From the NCBI GenBank assembly GCA_002308195.1, contig DBVU01000030.1, forward strand, positions 7,838 to 21,597: a stretch of DNA of 13,760 nt. Reading direction: 5' to 3'. Made by a program: the position numbers and the translations under genes. The notes under the pieces were generated by a model. That model ran no database searches and was not told the origin of the DNA. It saw only the letters and a program-made list of their open reading frames with translations. Origin of the DNA: Bacteroidales bacterium UBA1256 (GTDB lineage: Bacteria > Bacteroidota > Bacteroidia > Bacteroidales > Paludibacteraceae). Below are positions 4,976 to 12,492 of this stretch, piece by piece. Positions within the stretch are counted from its first letter, which is position 1. Every line of letters starts with the position of its first letter.

Positions 4976-6316
4976 ATGCAAAAACGTGATTTATCCTTTG
5001 CACAGCTCTTCAATTTGAGCTTTGGATTTTTCGGAGTACAAATCGCTTATGCGCTGCAGAGCGCCAATATCTCCCGTATTTTTGCTACTCTGGGGGCTGA
5101 CCCCCACCAGTTGTCTTTCTTTTGGATCCTTCCGCCATTGATGGGAATGATTGTCCAGCCGCTTATCGGTATCTTGTCCGATAAGACCTGGTTCGGCAAA
5201 TTCTTCGGCCGTCGTAAGTTCTATCTGCTTATCGGCGCACTTATCGCCGTGGCGGTGATGGTGCTGCTGCCTAACGCAGGCGATTTCTCTTTCCAGCAAC
5301 GTGTCTTGCTCGGACTCAATTCCGCCATGTGGTTCGGTTTGATGTCTCTCATGTTCCTTGATACGAGTATCAATATCGCCATGCAACCGTTCAAGATGAT
5401 GGTCGGCGATATGGTCAATGAGAAACAGAAGGGAACCGCTTATGCCATCCAGTCTGCCCTTTGTAATGCAGGCTCAGTGGTCGGCTATCTGTTCCCGATT
5501 TTCTTCACGTGGATTGGCATAGCCAATACTGCTCCTCAAGGCGTTATCCCGGATTCCGTTAAGTGGAGTTTCTATGTCGGCGCAGCTATCCTCATTCTCT
5601 GCTCGCTCTATACGTTCTTTGCCGTCGAAGAGATGGACCCGAAGGAGTATGCCGAGTTCCACGGATTGAATAAGAAACAGGACGATACCGAGGCCCAAGA
5701 CGCCAATTCCGGCAATATTCTTCGCGCCTTTGTTACGGTCGGACTCGTTCAGTTCTTCTGTTGGGCGGCCTTCATGTATATGTGGACTTATTCCAATGGC
5801 GCTATAGCAGAGAATTGTTTCGGATGGGATGGGCTCAGCGCAGCTGATTCTTCGTTTCAGTCTGCCGGCAACTGGGTAGGCGTTGTTTTCTGTGTTCAGG
5901 CAGTTGGCTCGCTTCTCTGGGCTGCTTTCTTGCCGAAACTCGAGCATTGGTTTGGCAACAAGGGTGCATATGCCATCTCGCTCCTCGTGGGTGCAGTAGG
6001 CTTTATCTCCGTATGGTTCGTACACGACCAGTATATCCTCTGGCTCAGTTATGCCCTCATCGGCGCAGCGTGGGCGGCTATGCTGGCTTTGCCGTTTACG
6101 ATCATCACCAATGCTATCTCGGGCAGCAAGCACATGGGCGCTTTGCTCGGACTTTTCAACTGCACCATTTGTATCCCGCAAATCGTTGCTGCGCTCTGTG
6201 GCGGATTACTCCTTAAATATATATGCGCGCATATACAGGCCGGAATGCTTGTCGTAGCGGGCGCGCTGCTCATCGTCGGCGCAGGATGTGTGCTGTTTAT
6301 CAAAGAGAAAAAATAA
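4976..6316 (+). CDS. MFS sugar transporter, SLC45/GPH-like
   Basis: The 446-residue inner-membrane protein has about twelve hydrophobic segments. The N-terminal 'NLSFGFFGVQIAYALQSANI' region and the loop 'GILSDKTWFGKFFGRRKF' (65-82, an MFS motif-A variant with SD and GRR) are typical of the SLC45/sucrose-maltose branch of the major facilitator superfamily. Such proteins in Bacteroidota commonly sit beside alpha-glucan or disaccharide genes, which suggests uptake of maltose-like or other oligosaccharides into the cytoplasm by cation symport. The substrate is inferred, not shown. A polar loop around residues 225-245 ('HGLNKKQDDTEAQD') separates the two six-helix halves. It is the first gene of the Sus-like operon, with a promoter 69 bp upstream and 24 bp to the next gene. 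Confidence 0.88.
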   Translation: MQKRDLSFAQLFNLSFGFFGVQIAYALQSANISRIFATLGADPHQLSFFWILPPLMGMIVQPLIGILSDKTWFGKFFGRRKFYLLIGALIAVAVMVLLPNAGDFSFQQRVLLGLNSAMWFGLMSLMFLDTSINIAMQPFKMMVGDMVNEKQKGTAYAIQSALCNAGSVVGYLFPIFFTWIGIANTAPQGVIPDSVKWSFYVGAAILILCSLYTFFAVEEMDPKEYAEFHGLNKKQDDTEAQDANSGNILRAFVTVGLVQFFCWAAFMYMWTYSNGAIAENCFGWDGLSAADSSFQSAGNWVGVVFCVQAVGSLLWAAFLPKLEHWFGNKGAYAISLLVGAVGFISVWFVHDQYILWLSYALIGAAWAAMLALPFTIITNAISGSKHMGALLGLFNCTICIPQIVAALCGGLLLKYICAHIQAGMLVVAGALLIVGAGCVLFIKEKK

Positions 6317-6340
6317 ACTAACAAACAAAAATATCTTTTT

Positions 6341-7507
6341 ATGAAAAACAAACTACTTGTATGTGTATGTGCACTCGCACTACTTGGCTTGAGTAGCTGT
6401 CAGAAGGACAAGACTGACCTGCTCGCCATCGATGCGCAAATAGCACAAAATACACTATTGGGTATTTATGTTCACACCGTAGTAGATTCTGTCGCTATGA
6501 AGACTACTATCTACGAGTGGACTCTTGTGAAAGATGGTACTGGTACCTATCATGAGCGTACTAGTGGCAATGGTGCTGTTCAGGAGCAACAGACTGATTT
6601 CACATGGACAGCTACTGTCGCAGAAGGCAACTTGGCTATGGACATCAATGCTACTTTTGCGGATGGTTCTACCAAGAAGTTGAAATGGGCCAATGGTCTC
6701 TTGGACACGGGCGATTATGTTACCACCAACAAGGCTGCTAGCTCTATCATCGGAACCGCTGCTTCACTCGAAGAGAGCCTCAAGAGCGCTGTCTTTGTTC
6801 TCGATGACACAGTTTATTTCCAGGCTGAGGATTCTATCCCGTTCATCGCTTGGAAGTCGGATGTAGAGTTCGTTCTGCCGGAAGATACGGCTGCCACACG
6901 TCTGCAGTTTATGAATGATTTGGCTCCGTACATGGACACACTTCGTTGGTATATCCAGAAGTTTGGTCCGGTCGGCAAAGCTTACATCGATTCTGCTACT
7001 AACGAATTGCGCGACTTGGTTGTTATCGATACCGTTGCTAGTAAGCGTGGTAAGAATGCCGGAAAACACGGTGTTACCTATCTGCTGCAATACATGGATA
7101 CTACGGTTGAGATGAGAAATGTAGGTCCGTTGAACATCAAGAATGGTTATATCACTCTCCGCCGCGAAGGCGAGAATAACGTAGCTGAGTTCTCTTGCCG
7201 TTATGCTGATCGCACTTCCGAGTGCTACACCGATCCTACTAGCGACAAGGCTACTCTCATCGATTCTACCTATACCATCGCTACGGCTACGTGGACTATT
7301 TCTTCTATCACTACTTCGCGTGTCTTCAATGTACTGCTTCGGGGAAATGAAACCCAACAAGTCATTGAGCAGAAGGCCGGCGTGGAGACCAAGAATGTGA
7401 ATACCAACAAGGATAACGCACTCTACGAACTTCCTATTTCCGGATTTATCGTATCCAAAGGTGTGTTGGTTTATGATGGTAATACGTATAACCTCAAAAA
7501 CGAATAA
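6341..7507 (+). CDS. Predicted surface lipoprotein of unknown function in the Sus-like operon
   Basis: This 388-residue protein starts with a clear lipoprotein signal (GLSSC, Cys20). The residues after Cys, QKDKTD, resemble the lipoprotein surface-export signal described in Bacteroidetes (QKDDE-like in Capnocytophaga), so surface exposure is possible. An N-terminal part (about 40-120) has the strand-turn-strand look of lipocalin-like lipoproteins ('YEWTLVKDGTGTYHE', 'FTWTATV'). The middle (about 140-270) is mixed, with a helical 'LQFMNDLAPYMDTLRWYI' segment. The C-terminus is beta-rich and ends 'YDGNTYNLKNE'. I recognise no catalytic motif or named family. It lies 24 bp after the transporter and 5 bp before susC, so it is certainly in the same transcript and likely made at the outer membrane with SusC/SusD. 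It could be a glycan-binding or SusC-accessory protein; that is inference. Confidence 0.85.
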   Translation: MKNKLLVCVCALALLGLSSCQKDKTDLLAIDAQIAQNTLLGIYVHTVVDSVAMKTTIYEWTLVKDGTGTYHERTSGNGAVQEQQTDFTWTATVAEGNLAMDINATFADGSTKKLKWANGLLDTGDYVTTNKAASSIIGTAASLEESLKSAVFVLDDTVYFQAEDSIPFIAWKSDVEFVLPEDTAATRLQFMNDLAPYMDTLRWYIQKFGPVGKAYIDSATNELRDLVVIDTVASKRGKNAGKHGVTYLLQYMDTTVEMRNVGPLNIKNGYITLRREGENNVAEFSCRYADRTSECYTDPTSDKATLIDSTYTIATATWTISSITTSRVFNVLLRGNETQQVIEQKAGVETKNVNTNKDNALYELPISGFIVSKGVLVYDGNTYNLKNE

Positions 7508-7512
7508 GCGCC

Positions 7513-10500
7513 ATGAAAAAGACTTTTAATACTCTACGTGCCATTTTGGTTGCCTTCTTTGTGTTGGCAGGCATGACCGCTTATGCGCAAACTACTGTTT
7601 CGGGTGTCGTTACCGATGCCGCTAACGGTGAACCTATCATCGGTGCCTCTGTTCTCGAGGTTGGAACTACTAATGGTACTATTACCGATTTTGATGGTAA
7701 TTTCACACTCAATGTCAAGAGTGGAGCCAAATTGGCTATCTCTTATATGGGTTACAAAACACAGGAACTCGACGCGCAACCTTCGATGAACGTACGTCTC
7801 AGCGAAGATAGCGAATTGCTCGAGGAAGTCGTTGTGGTTGGTTATGGTGTTGTTCGTAAGAACGATGCTACCGGTTCCGTAACGGCTATCAAACCTGATG
7901 AGATGAACAAGGGTCTGCAGACCAACGCGCAGGAAATGATTTCCGGTAAGATCGCGGGTGTTGCAGTTACCAGTGATGGTGGTACGCCTGGTGGTGGTTC
8001 TACTATCCGTATTCGTGGTGGTTCGTCTCTGAATGCTTCCAATAGCCCGCTTATCGTCATCGATGGTCTGGCTATGGATAACAATGGTATTCCTGGCGCT
8101 GCTAACCCACTTTCGATGGTAAACCCTTCGGATATCGAGACCTTTACTGTCCTCAAGGATGCTTCCGCTACCGCTATCTACGGTTCGCGTGCTTCCAATG
8201 GTGTCATCATCATTACTACCAAGAAGGGTAGTGCAGGTCAGAAACTCAAAGTGACCTACGATGGTAACGTTTCCTTTGGTACGCTGACCAACCATCTGGA
8301 GACTCTGACTGGCGATGAGATCCGTGCGTATGCTATGTCGCTCGGTTATTCCAAAGAGGAAATGAAATATCTGGGTACTGCCAATACCAACTGGCAGGAC
8401 GAAGTTTATCGTACGGCTATTTCTACCGACCACAACATCTCCTTGATGGGTGGTACCAAGCACATGCCGTATCGTGCTTCTGTAGGATACACGCTCAACA
8501 ATGGTACTATCAAGACCTCGCAGATGCAGCGTGTTACCGCAGCCCTCAACCTCAATCCTTCGTTCTTGGACAATCACTTGACATTCAATTTGAATGCTAA
8601 GGGAATGTATATCTACAATAGTTATGAACCGGGTGTTGTCGGCGCTTCGCTCTCCATGGATCCTACTCAGCCCGTTCGTGGCGGATCTACGGGTATCTAC
8701 GGCGATGTACTGCTCTCCGATGCAGATGCACAAAATCTCTTCGGTGGCTTCTTCCAGCCGACCCAGGATGCAGCTTATAGCGATCCTATCTGGACGCTCA
8801 AACCGAAAGATAATACTACGCTCAACCCTGTTTCCTCGCTCAACCAGCAATCTTCGATTGCCAACTCGGGCGCATTCGTAGGAAACCTCGAGGTGGATTA
8901 CAAGATTCACGGCTTCGAAGACTTGCGTCTCCACGCTAATTTCGGTGCTGACTATTCTTATGGTAAACAGGTTTCGCAGAATCTGCCGACAGGTGCTTCC
9001 AACCACTACTATGGATGGAATGGCTACGAGATCAAGCATAAATACAATCTCCAGTTCAACTGCTACGCACAGTACTACAAGGATTTCACCGAGACACAGC
9101 ACTTTGATGCTATGGTTGGTTACGAGTGGCAACATTTCTACAACGATTATTTCAGCGAAGGAAATGGTCTCTATCAGCGTACTTGTACTAAGCTTGATCC
9201 GGCAGGCAATCCTCTGGCAGGAACTCAGTTCAACTACCAGACTTCTGAATCTAAAACCGAGAGCTACTTGGTATCCTTCTTCGGACGTATCAACTATATC
9301 GGTTGGAATCAGTTGATGGTTACGGCTACTTTCCGTGCGGATGGTTCGTCGCGTTTTGCTAAGGAGAACCGTTGGGGCTACTTCCCATCTGTTGCACTTG
9401 GTTGGAAGATCAAGGAGACTTTCCTCAAGGATGTCAACTGGCTCGACGACCTCAAACTTCGTCTCGGTTATGGTATCACCGGTCAGCAAGAGGGTATCGG
9501 CGATTATCCGTACTTGGCTAAATATACCAAGACTACTAACTACGCTGCTTACTATCCTGTCGGAGGCGACAACTACGCTAACGAGGATAAGGATGGTAAC
9601 GTACTCAATCCTGCTGATGGACAATACGTAATCGATAAGAACGGTAATATTCTTTACTTCAGCTATCGTCCTGAGGGTTACAACTACACCCTGACTTGGG
9701 AGAAAACCACCACCTACAATGCAGGTATCGATTTCGCTTTCCTGAATAACCGTATTTCGGGTGCTATCGACTACTACTATCGTCAGACCGACGACCTGTT
9801 GAATAGCGTACGTGTAGCTGCGGGTACTAACTTCAGCAACTATATTATGTCTAACGTAGGTGCGCTGTCTAACCAAGGTGTTGAGTTCTCTATCAATGCG
9901 GTTGTTCTGGATCTTGGACGTAAGTTCAAATGGGATCTGGGCTACAACGTTACTTGGAACCAGAACAAGATCATTCGTCTGAACAATGGTGAGGACGAGG
10001 CTCCTGTTAAGACTGGTGGCATCAGCTCTGGTATGGGTAATACTGTTCAGCAACACGCTAAGGGTCACGCTGCTTCGTCCTTCTATGTATACGAGTCGGC
10101 TTGCAACTATCGTGCGGATGGTACCAAGTACTGGTATGTTGTCGATCGCAACCAAGATGGCGCTATTGACGAGAACGATAAGTACTACTACCACAATCCG
10201 ACGGCTCCTGTTACTATGGGCTTCCAGATGAAGTTCCAGTTCTACGATTTCGACCTGGGTATGTCGTTCCGTTCCAATATTGGCAACTATGTTTACAACG
10301 ATGTGAAGGCTAGTAGCTTGCAGAACGTAACACGCGATAACTTCAACAAGAATAATTACGTACAAGGTCTGCTCCGCGAGTGCTTCACCACTTACTATGT
10401 AGACAATATGCGTACGGATGGTCTCTATGCGGATCCTGAGGGAACCAAGAAATTCGGCGAATGGTACGCTACCGACTATTTTGTTGAGAACGCTTCGTTC

Positions 10501-10695
10501 CTCCGTTGCGATAATATCACGCTCGGTTGGTCCTTCAAGCGTCCGGTTATTTCCGGTCGTGTCTTCTGCACGGTTAGCAACCCGTTTGTTATCTCTAAGT
10601 ACTCTGGCCTCGATCCTGAGGTATTCGGAGGTATCGACAATAACATCTATCCGCGTTCTATGACGACTGTATTTGGTGTTAACCTGCAATTCTAA
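7513..10695 (+). CDS. SusC-family TonB-dependent outer-membrane transporter
   Basis: The 1060-residue protein imports glycan oligosaccharides across the outer membrane with energy from TonB-ExbBD. A signal peptide ends at AYA-Q (cleavage after residue 25). A carboxypeptidase-regulatory-like domain spans about 28-98 ('VSGVVTDAANGEPIIGASV', 'DFDGNF', 'ISYMGY'). The TonB box is 'EEVVVVGYG' (104-112). The plug domain (about 115-240) shows 'IRIRGG' (165-170), 'PLIVIDGL' (179-186) and the SusC signature 'LKDASATAIYGSRASNG' (214-230). The remainder is a 22-strand beta-barrel that ends in the outer-membrane assembly signal '...VFGVNLQF' with terminal Phe. The start is 5 bp after the preceding lipoprotein stop, and susD follows by 20 bp. 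Codon choice is strongly biased (see findings). Family assignment is certain; substrate is not. Confidence 0.97.
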   Translation: MKKTFNTLRAILVAFFVLAGMTAYAQTTVSGVVTDAANGEPIIGASVLEVGTTNGTITDFDGNFTLNVKSGAKLAISYMGYKTQELDAQPSMNVRLSEDSELLEEVVVVGYGVVRKNDATGSVTAIKPDEMNKGLQTNAQEMISGKIAGVAVTSDGGTPGGGSTIRIRGGSSLNASNSPLIVIDGLAMDNNGIPGAANPLSMVNPSDIETFTVLKDASATAIYGSRASNGVIIITTKKGSAGQKLKVTYDGNVSFGTLTNHLETLTGDEIRAYAMSLGYSKEEMKYLGTANTNWQDEVYRTAISTDHNISLMGGTKHMPYRASVGYTLNNGTIKTSQMQRVTAALNLNPSFLDNHLTFNLNAKGMYIYNSYEPGVVGASLSMDPTQPVRGGSTGIYGDVLLSDADAQNLFGGFFQPTQDAAYSDPIWTLKPKDNTTLNPVSSLNQQSSIANSGAFVGNLEVDYKIHGFEDLRLHANFGADYSYGKQVSQNLPTGASNHYYGWNGYEIKHKYNLQFNCYAQYYKDFTETQHFDAMVGYEWQHFYNDYFSEGNGLYQRTCTKLDPAGNPLAGTQFNYQTSESKTESYLVSFFGRINYIGWNQLMVTATFRADGSSRFAKENRWGYFPSVALGWKIKETFLKDVNWLDDLKLRLGYGITGQQEGIGDYPYLAKYTKTTNYAAYYPVGGDNYANEDKDGNVLNPADGQYVIDKNGNILYFSYRPEGYNYTLTWEKTTTYNAGIDFAFLNNRISGAIDYYYRQTDDLLNSVRVAAGTNFSNYIMSNVGALSNQGVEFSINAVVLDLGRKFKWDLGYNVTWNQNKIIRLNNGEDEAPVKTGGISSGMGNTVQQHAKGHAASSFYVYESACNYRADGTKYWYVVDRNQDGAIDENDKYYYHNPTAPVTMGFQMKFQFYDFDLGMSFRSNIGNYVYNDVKASSLQNVTRDNFNKNNYVQGLLRECFTTYYVDNMRTDGLYADPEGTKKFGEWYATDYFVENASFLRCDNITLGWSFKRPVISGRVFCTVSNPFVISKYSGLDPEVFGGIDNNIYPRSMTTVFGVNLQF

Positions 10696-10715
10696 ATCTG
10701 TAAACTAATACAATT

Positions 10716-12419
10716 ATGAAAAAGATAGTTAAATATGTAGTGATGGCTTGTGCGGCACTTATGATGACCGCCTGTGTTCAAGATTTGAATACTACGCCTA
10801 TTGATAAAAACTCTACTACGGGTTTCAATCAAGATGCACTGTTTACTAAGATTTATGCTACCTTGGCTACTACCGGTCAGACAGGCCCTGCAGGTTCTGC
10901 GGACGTTTCCGGTGCCGACGAGGGTGTGAGTGGTTTCTACCGCGTTATGTGGGAACTCAACGAATTCCCGACCGACGAAGGTTGGTGGATCTGGGGCGAT
11001 GCAGGTGTGGCAGAGGCACGTACCATGGAGTGGAATGGCGACAACGCTTTGGTTAAGATGTTGTACGACCGTTTCATCATCGTGATCATGTATTGCAACC
11101 ACTTTATCTACAATCCTGCTTTGGATGTTAGTACGGCTAAGGGTCAGCAACAGTTGGCTGAGGTACGGTTTATCCGCGCCCTCAACTACTGGTACATGCT
11201 CGATATGTTCAAGTACTCGCCTTATCTGGATGAGCAGAAGAAACAAGAGATGACCCTCCAGAAGAAGACCTACTATCCTGAGTTCAAATCGCGTCCTGAG
11301 TTGTTCGCATGGTTAGAGACCGAACTCAAGGACCTGACCACCGCGCTGCCTGCTACGCGTATCCAACGTTACCGCGTTGACCAGACTGCTGCTTGGCTGC
11401 TCTTGTCACGTCTCTATCTGAACGCAGAGGTTTATACCGGCAGTCCTCGTTGGGAGGATGCAAAGAGCGCGGCTGAACAAGCTATCAATGGCCCGTACTC
11501 ATTGCATAAGACAGACAAAACCAATGCGGAGGGTGTTACTTATAGCGCTTACCAACAACTCTTCATGGGTGATAATGATGTCAATGGTGCCGACAAAGAG
11601 GCTGTGCTGCTGATCTATCAGGATGGTAACTACTGCCAGTCCTATTGCGGCTCGCCGTTCGTTATCGCTGCTACGCGTGATGGTGGTATGACTCCTTGGG
11701 GCTGCTCCATGAGTTGGAAATGTTTCCGTACTTCGCCTGAATTGGTACACAAGTTCTTTGGCGAGCACGCTGCTGATGGAGTTAAGGCCAACGAATACGA
11801 GATGCCCGCTTTGGCAGGTGACGATCGTGCTATCTTCTGTTCCTACGTAGAGGGCAATCCTAACACATGGAAACTCTCGGGTGGTATGGCTGCTGATTTC
11901 TACGCTTCGTGGGCTTGCCCGAAATTCACGGCTCTGTATTCCACAGCCGATAGTCTCCACCTCGTATTGGGTTCGCACTCCGAGTGGGCCGATACCGATA
12001 TCCCGTTCATGCGTATTGCCGAGGCTTATCTGACCAAGGCAGAAGCTATGTTCCGCTTGGGCGATGCTTCGGGCGCTATGAACCTGATCAATACCACTAT
12101 CCGCCAACGTGCTAAGGCAGCTGCGCTGACCAGTCTGGACGAAGCTACGCTCTGCGACGAGTGGAGCCGTGAGTTCTGGGGAGAAGGTCGTCGCCGTACT
12201 GACCTTATCCGCTTCAACCGTTTTGCTGGTCCTAAGGCCGATGACAATGCTTACAAATGGGAAGGTCGTGCAGGTTCTGCTTCCTACAAATCGATGGATG
12301 AGAAATGGAACTGGTTCCCAATTCCTTCCGACGACAAGCGTGTTAATCCGAACTTCAAAACGCAGGTATTGGCTACTTCGACGCTTGATGGTGGCGATGG
12401 CTATACCTATGCTCAATAA
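10716..12419 (+). CDS. SusD-family glycan-binding outer-membrane lipoprotein
   Basis: The 567-residue SusD/RagB homologue acts as the surface lid of the SusC barrel and binds the glycan. A lipoprotein signal ends at MTAC (Cys20), followed by VQDLNTTP, a common SusD N-terminus. The first TPR helices include 'AEVRFIRALNYWYMLDMF' (148-165), the family hallmark RAxxYxxL-type helix. Later 'FMRIAEAYLTKAEAMFRLGD' and 'WSREFWGEGRRRTDLIRF' mark the C-terminal SusD/RagB domain, and the end 'NWFPIPSDDKRVNPNFKTQ' matches the usual IPxxEixxNPnlxQ motif. An aromatic cluster at W90, W91 and W93 falls in the region where starch-binding SusD proteins carry a ligand-stacking Trp. It is paired with susC 20 bp upstream. 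Confidence 0.96.
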   Translation: MKKIVKYVVMACAALMMTACVQDLNTTPIDKNSTTGFNQDALFTKIYATLATTGQTGPAGSADVSGADEGVSGFYRVMWELNEFPTDEGWWIWGDAGVAEARTMEWNGDNALVKMLYDRFIIVIMYCNHFIYNPALDVSTAKGQQQLAEVRFIRALNYWYMLDMFKYSPYLDEQKKQEMTLQKKTYYPEFKSRPELFAWLETELKDLTTALPATRIQRYRVDQTAAWLLLSRLYLNAEVYTGSPRWEDAKSAAEQAINGPYSLHKTDKTNAEGVTYSAYQQLFMGDNDVNGADKEAVLLIYQDGNYCQSYCGSPFVIAATRDGGMTPWGCSMSWKCFRTSPELVHKFFGEHAADGVKANEYEMPALAGDDRAIFCSYVEGNPNTWKLSGGMAADFYASWACPKFTALYSTADSLHLVLGSHSEWADTDIPFMRIAEAYLTKAEAMFRLGDASGAMNLINTTIRQRAKAAALTSLDEATLCDEWSREFWGEGRRRTDLIRFNRFAGPKADDNAYKWEGRAGSASYKSMDEKWNWFPIPSDDKRVNPNFKTQVLATSTLDGGDGYTYAQ

Positions 12420-12492
12420 ACCGAACATCAATTGTTGATGCTATATTAACTTTTTATTAACTAATTAACATTATTAACCAAATTTTTTAATT
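12420..12492 (+). other. Spacer between susD and the repeat protein: small hairpin and ATTAAC repeats
   Basis: CATCAA (12426-12431) and TTGATG (12435-12440) form a 6-bp hairpin just after the susD stop, with no T-tract directly behind it. ATTAAC then occurs four times (12445, 12456, 12464 and 12473) in an otherwise AT-rich stretch before the next start codon. At 73 bp this gap is much longer than the 5-24 bp gaps in the rest of the operon, so it may hold a processing site or a weak promoter. No TAnnTTTG element was seen. Confidence 0.4.

Noticed and set aside
4718..4981. An 87-codon minus-strand frame across the tandem repeats
   Set aside because: The repeated peptide is only a by-product of the 11-bp array, the frame crosses a promoter, and the composition is not protein-like.
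7534..10689. A 1051-codon open frame antisense to susC
   Set aside because: It is in exact codon register with susC and starts with TTG. Its product is low-complexity Ile/Val/Thr/Arg-rich sequence with no family resemblance. It results from the lack of TTA, CTA and TCA codons in susC.
11499..12431. A 310-codon antisense frame over susD
   Set aside because: It has the same codon-register mirror effect, while the plus-strand frame is an unmistakable SusD protein.
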